Shown here piece after piece: positions 10,813 through 21,263 of a stretch of DNA of 64,000 nucleotides (its first letter is position 1; every line of letters starts with the position of its first letter). This stretch comes from Dysidea avara. Lineage: Eukaryota; Porifera; Demospongiae; Dictyoceratida; Dysideidae. The position numbers and the translations under genes are program-made. The stretch is from NCBI RefSeq assembly GCF_963678975.1, contig NC_089272.1, forward strand, positions 22,643,399 through 22,707,398, given 5' to 3'. Below the pieces are notes generated by a model, which saw only the letters and a program-made list of their open reading frames with translations, had not been told where the DNA came from and ran no database searches.

Positions 10813-12210
10813 CCTCTTCGCCACCTGTCCATCAGTCCTGCTGACCCCCATGGAGTCCACCCACCAGGCCAGTGGATGCTGAATAACCCAACTAATTACA
10901 GCACTGTCTATTTAGTCCAGATGAGCAGCCTCCAAAGAAACAGACAAACCTCTAGGATGACAGTGGGGCCTGGATCATTAATAGACCTGGTGAAAGAATG
11001 TAAAGCAGTGTACACACACACCACACCCACACGCATGCACACAAAAAGCAAAATCTTCAGCTACTGTATACACAATCACGCCTACCTAGTGAACCAGCAC
11101 TGGGACATCTGTGCACTACTGAGATGCTGAGTCAGTGCAGGCAAATCGTCTGGAGCAGGACTAGTATCCTGCAGGAGGCTGTGCCATGTGTCATGAGTGA
11201 AGGTCTGGGTACCCAAAGTTCCAACTGAACTTCACCTATTATTTGAGATGGGTATTTGCTTCCCCAGTAAACACCAAGTACCCATATACAAATGGGTGGG
11301 CTGCTTTCCCAGTTGACACCAGGTCACCATGCAGGTTCCCATTTAACAGCTGGGTACACACACACACACACACGCGCGCGCGCACAAAGCCCTCAGCCGC
11401 CATTGATACATTACCTGGTGAATCACTGGACCATGGCCAGTCATGAGGTGCTATTGAATCAGCACAAGTATATACGTCTCACAGGATTAAGTATGGGCTG
11501 TCATCTTACCTGGGCCCCACCCGTTAGGTGAGACATCGACAGTGGAAATTTGCTTACCCATTAACACTTGCATGCATGGTCACCATTGGTAGCAGTGGCA
11601 TAGGATAACTAAAGTTAGAGCCTAGGGTTTCATGTTGGCTGGCTTTGCCACTGTTATTAACAACAGCAACTGGGCAAGCATCAAACCTGGATCCTTCATG
11701 CCACGTACCCCCTGTGTTATCTGGGCTCTATGCATACAGTATATGACACTAGCACACTAGTATAGCATAAAAATGGGTTAACTTACGTACTATCAACTGT
11801 CTGCATGAAGACCAGATGCTGGACTATCAGCTTCCCTGGCAAACTCGATGTCGGTTGAAACCAGCCCGAGTGTTCTGGTCTAGGGATGAAAGCTATTATG
11901 CATTAACTAACCAGAGAACAGCCTCAGTGATTTCAGCCACTAGGGAGAAGCTCGACAAAGAATTCTCACAGAAAGTAGTAGTGATTGTGGCTCGGATTGT
12001 GGGCAAGATTGTGGGAGACCAGCGCTGGATAAGTAACCTAGACTAGTATACTATTCTACTGTTCACGTTACACTACAGCTCCCGGTGTTTATGAGTATTT
12101 CTCATTTTAACGTACGATACTAGGTTGCTCGGGGTGCTATTGATTGAATATTGAATACCGATAAACAATAAAACATCGGTCACACTCATGGTGAGTCATG
12201 AAAGTTAATA
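10813..12210. other. Unclassified, less AT-rich stretch with small CA/CG microsatellite
   Basis: No gene is supported. A (CA)n(CG)n run lies at about 11353-11385. The segment 11240-11350 contains repeated and mirrored GGTACCCATTT/AAATGGGT-type words. The composition (CCTGG, CCAGG, TGGGCC) differs from the AT-rich flanks, which suggests an old repeat. A short open frame at 11816-12046 shows no recognisable family. Confidence 0.35.
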
Positions 12211-12287
12211 TTTATTTATTTTTATTAAGACTTTACAACACAAGTGCTGAATGTCTGTGGTACTCCTGGTCCTACAGCCTGTTTAAA
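12211..12287 (-). mobile_element. SINE 3'-end fragment
   Basis: Minus-strand reading gives CAGACATTCAGCACTTGTGT, then TGTAAAGTCTTAATAAAAAT and an A/T tail, matching the 3' part of the SINE at 20424-20690. The 5' part is missing. Confidence 0.6.
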
Positions 12288-12414
12288 GTATTAATTTTAA
12301 TATCAATTTGTTCACACGAGTAGAGAAGTAGCGATCAGTGTTAAGAACTGAAGAGTCATGATTATTTGCTTTGCAAAGAGAGAAGAACCGTGATTGACGA
12401 ACAACTAGCTATAG

Positions 12415-13700
12415 TAAGGTAGGGGCGGGCGTTTCCGGACAAAGTTTGCATACGCATTAGAAATTTGTTCATTTCTCCTCGAAAGAAAAACAGATTTTAA
12501 AATGCTTAGTACTGAATTGTAGCCAATGAACTAGGCTATCGGTGGTGTAAATTGTGGGTGGTAAAGTATAGGGTGCTAGGCGAAAGAGCAGTTTAAATTT
12601 GCAGTTTGAGAAATTGCCAAAAATTTATGAGGCTGTGGTTTCCGGACACCACTAAAAAAAGGCGTACCTGCCATTGTTATGAAAAATCCTGCATTCTATT
12701 GAGTGTCATGGCCCAGCAGAGACTGATAGCATTCTGTTTGTCTGGTTAATTTGTTGGTGACAGCGATTTTTAAGTAGCAGAACTGCTGCAGCCTTGCTCG
12801 GAAAGTGCGTATGCATAGGCGGCGGAAAGGGGGGGGGCTAGGGGGCTAAAGCCCCCCCCCCCCCTCAGAATGACATCACACCGAAATTATCTTTCTTGGA
12901 GTGGGGCTGAGAACCGTAATAAAGATCGAGATACTCTAATAGAGCAGTCACTCTAATAAAGTAGTCAGTGTGTAGCGAGCTATGTAAGGATTTTTATGTA
13001 GTTTATCAGCTAGAAATGGTAGCTGGTGAGGTGGAAAGCTCTTGTCAGTTGGTTGTGACCTTTTTTTTTTTTTTTTTTGGTCTCACCTTACAAAACTATA
13101 GAAATAAGTCTGGGTCAGCTCAGCTCAGCGGAGCCCCCCCTCATATCATCTACTTCCTCCGCCACTGTGCGTATGTCTTGCAGAGCTTTCGAAGATGCGA
13201 CATTTGATCTACTGCTTGGAAATCTGTATCAGTCCTTGCCTTAACACTGAAACGGCATAGTTAAGTAGTGTAGCCCCGCGGATCTTTGCTTGGGACTTCT
13301 GACTGTGTTGATTGCGCGTGCCAGTTAACACGTCGCAGGTAATGGACTTGGATTCCTGTTATACTATCTCTAAATAATATATTCGTTCACTGAATAGTGT
13401 GACTGATCATTTGTGCTGCCTATGGTCGCTTAGAATTACGAACGGTGCCCTCAATCTCCTGTTAACATGCGTAGTAAAAGTTTTTTACACAAAAATATTC
13501 TACACGCGCAAGCAAATTGTGATGTATCTCGGCAATCCTTTAAGCTATGGAAACAAAACTTTAGTGTTTTATAGTACACAAGTAGGGTACTTAAGTACTT
13601 AAACCATAGCCTGATTGGTTTCTATTCCGTCCTTCAGTAGCAGATTAAAATCGAAGTGTCCGGAATACCCAGCTGTCCGGAAACCCCCTTACTTACCTTA
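12415..13700. mobile_element. 1.29-kb non-autonomous DNA element with TCCGGACA inverted ends
   Basis: The left end is TAAGGTAGGGGCGGGCGTTT then CCGGACA. The right end, reverse complemented, reads TAAGGTAAGTAAGGGGGTTT then CCGGACAGC. TCCGGACA recurs near 12646 and 13660. No transposase is present. Flanks (CTAGCTATAG / GCTAGCTAAA) are similar but do not give a clean target duplication. A second element (12814-13167) is nested inside it. Confidence 0.65.
12814..13167. mobile_element. hAT-type MITE nested in the TCCGGACA element; 8-bp TSD TGCGTATG
   Basis: TGCGTATG is present on both sides (12806-12813 and 13168-13175). The termini are CATAGGCGGCGGAAAG and, reverse complemented, CAGTGGCGGAGGAAGT. 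This matches the CAGNGGCGGA-type ends and 8-bp duplications known for hAT elements. G and C homopolymer runs, a 17-nt T run and an ACTCTAATAGAGCAGTCA motif (about 12933) lie inside. It is non-coding. Confidence 0.8.
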
Positions 13701-13741
13701 GCTAGCTAAATGAGTCTTTGCATACATACAATACAGTTGGT

Positions 13742-14235
13742 TGTAATATCTCAATAGCACAATGATCAATAGGATACAAATCACACAAGATTACACCTGT
13801 CCTTATAGTGCTCTAGAAAACAAAAACCAAGTGCACATGCATGTAGATCGATTCTAATTAAATATATACAACTCCCCCTAAAAATACAATCAATGTGTGT
13901 ATGTTGTGCATGTGCATGCATTAATGTTTTACAAAGTCCTGGTACCTGGTTGGTTCCTTGACAATGCGACCACAAGAGGTCCTGGTTCAGACCTCTCAAC
14001 CTGGAAGCAGGCCTGGTTGTGAGAAAGCCAACCACCCATACCCCATGCAGCTGTGAAGCCTACCATCTTTGTGATGGGGCTCATGCACATACATCTGTTT
14101 TAACAAAAAAATGTTTTAAAAGCACAACTATAGCTAGCTATGTGGGTGCAATACTGCTGTTTACCGCAGCTTATAATATCTCTATGCTACAGTGTAGCCT
14201 ACTAGTTATATGACAAAAACCTATCTTTACTCCAT
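13742..14235 (-). mobile_element. Probable 3' LTR of the minus-strand gypsy element
   Basis: TGTAATATCTCAATAGCACA and the following ~105 bp (to about 13850) align with 17774-17890, including GATCAATAGGATACAAATCA and TATAGTGCTCTA. The two copies bracket the gypsy coding remnants, as LTRs would. After 13850 the similarity becomes patchy because of an insertion-like block (about 13850-14100, containing a GGTTCAGACCTC word), and a faint match resumes near TAGCTAGCTA. The outer boundary is uncertain. Confidence 0.55.
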
Positions 14236-14579
14236 CGTTGAATCAGTCTTTCAACTCAGTTGATGTAGTACTGGTTCACCAGTGATTCATCGTTGAAATC
14301 ATTTCTTGAGTAATCAGTATGCAGCAGTGGATTTAGTGTTCAGCACAGATTTTTTTTGCACAAGTACACCTCACAACAACCAACATTAAGCAATAAACAT
14401 TTGTAATAACACAACTGGTAGGATTTCACCTTATTCTTCACCTTCCATGTGTGCTGAGTCTTTTTCTCAAAGGATTTCACCCGAGATTTCACCTGCAAAT
14501 AATGCATGCTCAGTTCATTGAGTTTGACAGCGTAGTGACTTGTGACACAGTCAAAAATACGGGAAACCGCCAAAATTTC

Positions 14580-14760
14580 CAGCTCAAAATAAGAGGCACC
14601 CCACTTTTCTAATTAACTAATCACATGATACCTGCTACAAAGACGTTTTGGGGCTTAAATCAAGGAGGTTTAGCGTGCCTTAGGAAATTTTATTGAAAAT
14701 CGTGAGAAATCGTGAGATTAGCAAGTGGTCGTGATACGAAGGCTGAAATCGTGTGTCTCA
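14580..14760. repeat. AATCGTGAGA short-repeat patch
   Basis: AATCGTGAGA is repeated at about 14697, 14707 and 14767, with a further TCGTGTGTCTCACGAC inverted pair near 14748. It lies between the LTR-like end and the integrase tail and is probably a small insertion. No coding signal. Confidence 0.3.
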
Positions 14761-15669
14761 CGACCAAATCGTGAGAGTTGAGAGGTCTGCTGGTTGGCTC
14801 TTATGTCACTGTGTATGTGCTATCAGATATGTCAGCTGGTCTCCTGTACTTGTTCTGTTGGTCCACTTTCGTCCTCATCATCATCTATTGAGAATGTCAC
14901 TACAGTTCTATCAACCTTTCTCCAACGCTTGTGATTGTGATGATACTCTCGACCCTGGACCTCTTACTATATATACGTAGTCTTGGTGCATCTGCCAACT
15001 TGACCATTATTCCAGGTACCTACTAATCCTCTACTTGTATTCTGACAGTGTCATTGGGCTGCAATTTGCACAGGCTCTGTCATAGCTAGTACCTCTTGTT
15101 CCTTTCTTGTGCTTGCCTCATAGATTCCATAGCCTTCTTAGAGTCACTTTTGGAGAAAGTTGTTCTGGTGTGTAGGGTAATACTGAGCTTATAGTCTGTA
15201 ACTCACGGAGAGTTGTGCAGGTGAGCCAATTACATTTATCGTAGTATTACGGTACTCAAATAAGGATCTCGTTTATCTTTTTCAGTATTCTCTTGACTAT
15301 CTGTACTGATTTTTCAGCCAGTTTATTTGCCTGTGGTTGATACAGACTTGTTGTTACATGTGTAAAACCCCACTCTTCACTGAACTTCTTGTACTCTTCA
15401 GATGTGTACTGTGGCCCATAGTCACTCTTGACAATTCTTGGTATGCCATGGCGGGCAAACACAGATTTGATGTGTTCAATTACCAGTTTACTAGAGGTGC
15501 TGTGTAATCTTGCAATTTCCTGCGAGCAACTGTCTACAATTAACAAGTACTCCACAGAAAATAAATCTGTGGATACCAATTCCCATGCATGGTCGTTTTG
15601 GTGGCTCATCTGATTCATGGTTTCTTTGATGTTTGATGCTTGGTACTGTAAACAAGTTTCACAGCACAT
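14760..15669 (-). pseudogene. Ty3/gypsy integrase remnant
   Basis: On the minus strand, 15669-15256 reads as an integrase core. It has a CxxCLQYQ zinc-binding end, an STDLF segment (first Asp), SDYGPQYTSEEYKKF (second Asp; SDNGPQF is usual in this family) and NKLAEKSVQIVKRIL (third acidic residue; usually NGLAERAVQ). Downstream, in other frames, LQPNDTVRI-like and PRLYIYS-like pieces continue the C-terminal region to about 14760, so there are frameshifts or stops after 15256. It is part of one decayed element with the protease, RT and gag pieces at 15659-17479. It is not functional. Confidence 0.8.
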
Positions 15670-16204
15670 CTAGGTATAGTGAAAAGTAAGATATATGCGA
15701 AAGGTGTTTTGTTCTGGCTGGGAATGGGTAAAGACATTGAAAACTTAGCAAATTGCTGTGTGGATCTTGTCCAATTAGCAACATTTCTTTTCGCAGACTG
15801 TGGGGTATCACCACCTCGTTCTCACCCTTGAAAACAATTCCTTCAGCTGTACTCAGTTCATCACAAAAGCTCCAATAGGGCCTAAGTTCCTGAAGAATCT
15901 CTGATTGGTTTTCAGAGCATACTGCTATGATTGTGCTCTGCAAGTTGATTATTGTGGTATCACTGGTACAGGCTAGCTGTATAGTTTCCAATTTGGGGTC
16001 TGATATTGGCAAGTTGTTTATCACTGAGCTTACTGCACATACAAGGTCTTCATTCAAATTCTGTGAGGTGGAGTCAATGTCAAGGTAGGCACTTGACAGA
16101 ATATCAGCTAGGGTCATGTCCTTGCCTGGCTTGTATATCAGTGTGAATGTGTACTGCTGCAACTGTAGGAGCATTCTTTGTAGACGTGGCAGTGCTGCTG
16201 ACAA
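15659..16204 (-). pseudogene. Ty3/gypsy RNase H tail and integrase N-terminus remnant
   Basis: The minus-strand frame begins with LPRLQRMLLQLQQYTFTLIY and KPGKDMTLADILS, the characteristic end of the RNase H domain (HxPGKxxxxADxLSR in intact relatives). It continues through a linker and the VVIPHSLRKEMLLIG...H motif that precedes the integrase zinc finger. The reverse transcriptase palm is missing: the sequence jumps from the RT beginning at 16248-16457 to this tail within about 45 bp, so an internal deletion removed the catalytic YxDD region. Confidence 0.8.
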
Positions 16205-16247
16205 TGTTTTTTTTTTGATCCTCTAGAGTTGGTAGTTGAAAATGCTC

Positions 16248-16457
16248 TCATCGAATTGCTTTATTTAGTGGCCTGGAGTCAAGGCAGATGTGTAATTTCT
16301 TGGACTTTGGTTTTTCAAATACCATTAATGAATTTACCCAGTCAGCAGGTTCATCAACCTTCCTTATTACCCCCATGTTCTCCATCTCATTCAGTGTGTA
16401 TTTGAGCCGTTCTTGTAATGCCACTGGTTGGTTTTGTGGACACACAACTGGAGCCAC
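16248..16457 (-). pseudogene. Ty3/gypsy reverse transcriptase N-terminal fragment
   Basis: The minus-strand peptide contains LNEMENMGVIRKVDEPADWV, then NSLMVFEKPKSKKLHICLDS and RPLNKAIR. This is the typical start of gypsy-type RT (motif around W...VVxKxKxxxRxCxDxRxLN). Translation then breaks off at the internal deletion. Confidence 0.85.
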
Positions 16458-16496
16458 AGATGAATCTATCTGGGAATCTTAAGGCACCCAAGGCCT

Positions 16497-16826
16497 TCAA
16501 ACAACATCTTGGTGAGGTGAGTCAATCATGTCACAATCAATTTTGAGAACTATTTTGACAATTCGAAGTTTTTGGGATGCAGACAGACCAAGTATAGGAT
16601 CCTGTGTTGTATCTACCATGTAGAATTCCAATTGTTGGTGGTCACAGGGTAGGCGGCTACATCCTACCACCTTGAGGTTTCCACCACTGTAGCTGGTCAA
16701 TTTTGTCACTGGTTTGGTCAAAGGTGAGCCCATGTCAACTTTGAATCGGACTGTGAGGTTTTGAACTTGTAAGGATGTGTGACACTCATCCCCTATAATC
16801 TTTGTTTTTACTGGTGATGGCTCCAA
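16497..16826 (-). pseudogene. Ty3/gypsy protease-region fragment
   Basis: The minus-strand frame reads VQNLTVRFKVDMGSPLT at the position of the aspartic protease active site. The usual D(T/S)G appears here as DMG, followed by a TSYSGGNLKVVG block and DPILGL, which corresponds to the ILG motif of retropepsins. The neighbouring gag and RT pieces share its strand and order. The altered active site fits decay. Confidence 0.75.
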
Positions 16827-16894
16827 TAAATAGTTGAATGCCCACTGTCACCAGAATCTGAATCCTAATTCTATTCTATTGTATCAGTTGTGTG

Positions 16895-17479
16895 GAAGTT
16901 TCTATAATACTTTGCAAAGTGATTGTACTTGTTGCATTTGCGGCACTGCTTTCCATATTGTTTTCTGGGATGCCAGAAGTCACAACTACCACAAGGCTGA
17001 GGTTTTACAGGTTCTGCTATGGGCTGCTTGGTGCTTTTGTTCAGTGGTCTACTACTGTGTTATTTCCTCAACATATGGACTCTATCACTGTTCTCTGTTA
17101 GATATTATGAACTTTGATTGGATTCAGCACATAGGTGGTGGAGATGGAAGGACCAGGGGGGTAATGGCCCCACTTTTATGGGACAATGTTTGCAAGAAAG
17201 TTCGAGATACTCTAGTAGAACAGTCAGGATCTGGATATTCTAATAGAGCAGTCACAGTATTCAGAGAAGCAGTGTAGCAAGCTACTTAGCTACATATGTG
17301 TAGTTATAAATAAGGAGATATAGTTGGTGTAGGGCAGCTATTATCAGCAGGTAGTTACCTTTTCCAAATTTGCAGTTCTTTGTGATTAGTCTGAGTTTGG
17401 TAATGTACTGATCAATGGTTTCACCCCGGTTTTGCACTTGTGATATCTTTTGATAGTTACATTTTGTTTCGGCTTGCAA
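16895..17479 (-). pseudogene. Ty3/gypsy gag remnant with zinc knuckle
   Basis: At 16899-16960 the minus strand encodes CRKCNKYNHFAKYY, a CCHC knuckle (CX2CX4HX4C) in which the last Cys is now Tyr. Further upstream, 17479-17370 encodes QVQNRGETIDQYITKLRLIT, a conserved gag segment. The two pieces are separated by a hAT-like insertion (about 17130-17340), so gag is interrupted as well as mutated. Confidence 0.75.
17130..17340. mobile_element. hAT-type MITE fragment inside gypsy gag
   Basis: The segment starts with CATAGGTGGTGGAGATGGAA and contains GGGGGGTAATGGCCCC, echoing the start of the nested MITE at 12814 (CATAGGCGGCGG...CTAAAGCCCC). It also carries the ACTCTAGTAGAACAGTCA / TTCTAATAGAGCAGTCAC motif pair and AGCAGTGTAGCAAGCTA, similar to GTGTAGCGAGCTA in the 12814 copy. 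The right terminus and target duplication are not clear. Confidence 0.55.
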
Positions 17480-17743
17480 TACACTTTGAATTTGGCGAAC
17501 AGAAGATCAACCTTGAACCTTGTCAGTTTCATGTCTTCCCTTTGAGTCATGCATGGTATTGTAGATGTCTCCGTCGGCTTGCCCTATCATGTATAGAAAC
17601 GCACTACATTTTTCCTTTCCGATGATTTTGTCATGGTTAGTTCAATGAACAATTGCATTGTTGTTTCCATTGATACCACTTCTCAGCAATGGGGTGGACC
17701 CACTAGCTAATTATCTTGGAGGTTTCAAGTTGTCCATGATGAA

Positions 17744-17773
17744 AAGAACTGTTCATTTAAACTCCTGACACCA
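17744..17773 (-). other. Primer-binding-site-like sequence of the gypsy element
   Basis: Read on the minus strand, the LTR end ...TTGAGACATTACA is followed directly by TGGTGTCAGGAGTTTAAATG. TGG immediately after the LTR is the usual start of a tRNA primer-binding site, which fixes the 5' end of this minus-strand element at the right-hand LTR. Confidence 0.55.
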
Positions 17774-18100
17774 TGTAATGTCTCAATTTCATTAAATAGC
17801 ACAATAATCAATAGGATGCAAATCACACAAGATTACAATGTGTCTTTATAGTGCTCTACAAAATGAAAACCTAGTGTGCATGTGTGTGGGTAATATAGTA
17901 CATGCAGCAAGGAAAAACATTTAGTTAACAGCTAGCTACAATAGTATAAAGATGTGAGAAAGCAATCACCTAATTACTGACTCAGTAGTCCGCTGTACCA
18001 GGAGCAGGGGTCTGGTGACTACATTAGTATATAGCATACTGAACTCAGTGTCAAGCTCAGTGTGCATGCAGCTGGAATCCAAATGTCTTTTAGTTACGTA
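17774..18100 (-). mobile_element. Probable 5' LTR of the minus-strand gypsy element
   Basis: TGTAATGTCTCAATTTCATT and the next ~110 bp match 13742-13850. The rest of the LTR (AGCTAGCTACAATAGTATAA onward) is only loosely matched and its outer end was not located. Confidence 0.5.
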
Positions 18101-18555
18101 AAATCACAACCCTGGTATCAGCAAAGGGAGGGGCTCACCCAGCAAGTGGTCAGGGAGAGATGTTCTCTAGAATAGCATGCTGGACTGTTTGTATGTGGGA
18201 GGAGGGGTCAGTCTTTATCAAGACTATGTTTGTTGGCGCCTCCCCATGGCGCAGTATTTTGCAACATTGCAGATACTGGCTAAAGCCAATTGGCCATGGT
18301 GTTCATGTGGAGTAACTCCTCTTTCTTTGGGCTTTCAATCCAAAGAAAGCACCTGTTTTGCACTAGAGAGTGACCTACTTTGTTTTTTTGTTAGGTAGTA
18401 GGTTTACATACATGACTGTGACACATCTTAGGAACGCAATGATTGGAAGATGTTTCAAATGATCAGGAGATCTAACCAGACATCATCATATTTGTGCAGT
18501 CATAGTTCGTAACTAGCCCAGGATTCATCCTGAGACTCCGCCTATCATGGTACCT
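18101..18555. other. Stretch without recognised gene
   Basis: Non-coding sequence. A short mirrored pair, CTTTCTTTGGGCTTTCAATC and CCAAAGAAAG, lies near 18320-18350. No family recognised. Confidence 0.3.
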
Positions 18556-18579
18556 GTTGCTGTGAGCAGCTTTCAAAGT

Positions 18580-18722
18580 GTATGCATGTGCGCATGCGTA
18601 CATATGTGTGTGTTGTGTGTGTGCATGCATGTGCGTGTGTTGTGTGTGTGTTTATGTATGTGTGGAGGGAGGAAGGGTGGGGGGAAGAGGGTGGGGTGGG
18701 GAGGGAGGGAGGGGTGGGAGAA
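18580..18722. repeat. TG microsatellite followed by a G/A-rich tract
   Basis: Imperfect (TG)n with CATGCATG words (about 18580-18665), then a purine tract of GGGAGG/GGGTGGG words (18665-18722). The purine tract could form G-quadruplex or triplex structures. No gene. Confidence 0.9.
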
Positions 18723-18741
18723 GAATATTTGGATGTCATTA

Positions 18742-19133
18742 GGCCTGAGCAATAGTATCGATAGTGCAATAGTAAATCACTATCATTATCGCGATAGTAG
18801 GGATATCACTATCGTGATAAGCTCAGATCTGCATTAAAATGGTATTAACAACCCTTCTATACTGTTTTACAGTTGGTATTACCAGCTTTCTTACAAAGGA
18901 GTGGCCTGTAAAAGCTATACCAAAAGTCCATATCCATCAGCCACCCACGCAGTTAATTAACAAATGTCCTGTGCATGCAAAATAACTTTCTATATGACTA
19001 TAAATCATAGCTATACAACTAACTCTTTGTTAAGAGCAAAGTGTTTCATAAACTATCGGGATAGTATTCACTATCACAATATTTATTGAGTAACTATCGT
19101 GATAGTAAAATTTTTACTATCGCTCAGCACTAC
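18742..19133. mobile_element. MITE with ACTATCGTGATAGT palindromic ends
   Basis: The left end is AGGCCTGAGCAATAGTATCG with several ACTATC/GATAGT palindromes to about 18822. The right end, reverse complemented, is TAGTGCTGAGCGATAGTAAA with the same palindromes (19050-19130). The middle is unrelated non-coding DNA. TGAGCGATA-type ends occur in known animal hAT-like MITEs, but I could not find a convincing 8-bp target duplication. Confidence 0.6.
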
Positions 19134-19695
19134 ATTACATATATATATGAGTGATGTCATACAGCACAGTGGTGCTTGCTAGGGATTTTGAGGTTTCCAC
19201 TTTTTCACAAATAATATTGACAGAAACCATGCAGCCTCACAATGCTTTCATGGTACCTTGGTTAGGTACAACCAGGCACAAAAGTGTCTAGTACAAAAAG
19301 CTTAAAGATTTTATTTAGTGGAATTTTCTGCTAACTGACTGACTTACTAACTGACTGACTTACTAATACAAAACTTAATAACGTCTAAGGCTGCTTGCAG
19401 ACATATTAGTGGACATTTAGTCCTTACTTCAGTCTATAGCCATGACTGAATTAGGGATTAAATGTCAACTATTGCATAAGAAAGAATGGCAGTAGACATA
19501 TACCATGCCTCAACTGTCAAAGTAAAGTGGCCATTATGCTCTCTTTTTTGCAGCAGCATCTATCAGCAAAAATCCAAGCCGGTGTAGGTGACTTTTCTTG
19601 TTTACTCTTTATTTCTATGATCTCCAATCAAACTTAAAATTCCTAATTTTTCCTTGTATATGCTTTTACATCAGACTCAGAATGGGCCCTTATCA
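19134..19695. other. Stretch without recognised gene
   Basis: Contains a short CTGACTGACTTACTAA tandem patch (about 19332-19368). Otherwise nothing recognised. Confidence 0.35.
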
Positions 19696-19699
19696 TCTA

Positions 19700-20190
19700 A
19701 AATTACGTCACCAAGGCAGCATCACCCTGTAGAGAGTTCAACTACGTTACAAGTCACCCTGTAGAGAGGTCAGTTATGTTGCAAGTCATCCTATAGAGAC
19801 TTCAGCTACAAACACGTCACCCTGCAGAGAATTCAACTACATTACAAATCACCATGTAGCTACAAGCAAGTCAACATGTAGACAGTTCAGCTGTTACATG
19901 TCACCCTTTGGAGAGTTCAGCTACATAACACCCCAGAGAACAACTACAAAAATTCACCATAATAGCTCAGCTTTGAAACAAATTCACACTATCTACTAGT
20001 GAGTTCAGTTACAAACAAGTCTCCCTGTCAGCTATTTACAAGTCACCCTGTAGAGAGTTCAGCTACATAACAAGTATTAGTCACCTTCTGGAGAATTCAA
20101 CTATGTTAAAAGTCATCCAGTAGGGAGTTCATTTACAAACAAGTCAGCTGTACATGTAGAGAGTTCAACTACAAACCTGAAACGCAACTA
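19700..20190 (+). repeat. Degenerate 31-bp satellite array (plus orientation)
   Basis: Irregular units of CCCTGTAGAGAGTTCAACTA-type sequence, alternating with ACAAGTCA/ACAAATTCA. It is the same satellite as 44570-48533 but shorter and more diverged. It directly precedes 20195-20290, a segment matching the transposon end at 30830-30640 (reverse complement), and that same order recurs elsewhere in the window. Confidence 0.8.
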
Positions 20191-20194
20191 AATA

Positions 20195-20290
20195 GGAAGT
20201 AGCTTTGGGATATGCAATTACAAAAAGAAGTGATTTCTATACCAAAACAGCCAAGCTATTAAAAAGGGTGCAGCCCCCAAAAAGTATAAG
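20195..20290 (+). mobile_element. Left-end fragment of the satellite-bearing transposon family
   Basis: AGCTTTGGGATATGCAATTA, then CAAAAAGAAGTGATTTCTAT, ACAGCCAAGCT and GGGTGCAGCCCCCAAAAAG. These landmarks occur in the same order at 48909-48990 and, reversed, at 30895-30785. Similarity fades after about 20290. Confidence 0.7.
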
Positions 20291-20423
20291 GGTTAAAAAT
20301 ATGTAAAATTAATTCCCATACTGTGTAAAAGTTCCAGCAATAAAAGTTCTAGAATAAGTTTTTCATATGCAAGAAATAGTTTTCTGTAAGAAAGTTGTAA
20401 GCTTAGTACATTTTTTCAATTAT

Positions 20424-20690
20424 TGTTTTTATTTATTAAGGCTTTACAGCACAAGTGCTGAAGGTCTATAGTACTCCTAGTCCTACAGCTTGCTTAAAGA
20501 TATTATATTAGTATGTTTGAAAAGGTGCAGAAAGGAGAAAAAATTTATGACTGGACCTGAACCTGCAGCCATCCTATTTATGCTCAAATGCTTACAGGAG
20601 TCTGCCAGGTGGTTAGGATGTTTTCTCCTTGTCAATATTTGTATCTATAGGAACTCTAGAGAGTGACTTATTATCTCAAATCACCCCCAT
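20424..20690 (-). mobile_element. SINE-like retroposon, longest copy
   Basis: On the minus strand this reads from AAGTCACTCTCTAGAGTTCC through a GGATGGCTGCAGGTTCAGGT segment, whose GGTTCAGGTCC resembles a tRNA-promoter B box. It then continues through TTTCTCCTTTCTGCACCTTT to the 3' end CTTCAGCACTTGTGCTGTAA with AGCCTTAATAAATAAAA. A tRNA-like promoter word plus an A-rich tail is the basic SINE plan. The 9411-9612 copy shares the whole layout. Confidence 0.6.
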
Positions 20691-20709
20691 GTGGAACCAA
20701 GTGGACTTT

Positions 20710-20757
20710 AGTTTGTTTATTAAGGCTTTACAGCACAAGTGCTGAAGGTCTGTGTAC
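20710..20757 (-). mobile_element. SINE 3'-end fragment
   Basis: ACAGACCTTCAGCACTTGTG, then CTGTAAAGCCTTAATAAACA on the minus strand. Only the last ~45 bp are present, next to the full copy at 20424. Confidence 0.7.
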
Positions 20758-21263
20758 AACATAACACCACGAAACTATGTGTTTTGGGTGTGCAAACATA
20801 CAAAAAGTACTAGTCTTGCAGAAAAAGGTGCACATAATGCAGTCTGTATTCATAAAATTAATACATTTAATTCCTAATTAGTGAATTAGTAATGGCAATA
20901 TAAATATAGCAACATATTATACTGATATAACTTTGCTAGCTATATGAAGTGAAAATCTTTTGTGTCCTTATAGAATGAGAATTGTCATATAGTTGCAGTC
21001 ATGCCTTATCCTGGAAGGCCAGAAATCATTTCATATTTGCATCACCAAGGCCTAACACTTATTCACCAAAGATTGTGATTAAAACTTTTGAAGTTTTGTG
21101 TTATTGGCTGCTACTCCTATAAGAACATGTGAGATTATTGCAGAACTGGTCACAGCATGCCTATCTGTTGATGGTTAGCTCAAAGCTAAAGTTTTGTGAT
21201 AACGACTGCAACAAATCACAATGCATGTGCATGCTTGGGTGTTAGACTACCTAACTTGCTTTC

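Noticed and set aside
10539-11130. His/Thr-rich open frames at the CA repeat
   Set aside because: Microsatellite translation, overlapping in three frames.
13870-14060. tRNA gene suggested by a GGTTCAGACCTC word
   Set aside because: No matching A box, no cloverleaf could be drawn, and it lies inside an LTR-like repeat.
16834-17277. Plus-strand open frame of 147 residues
   Set aside because: Antisense to the gypsy gag zinc knuckle and crossing the hAT fragment. No motif of its own.
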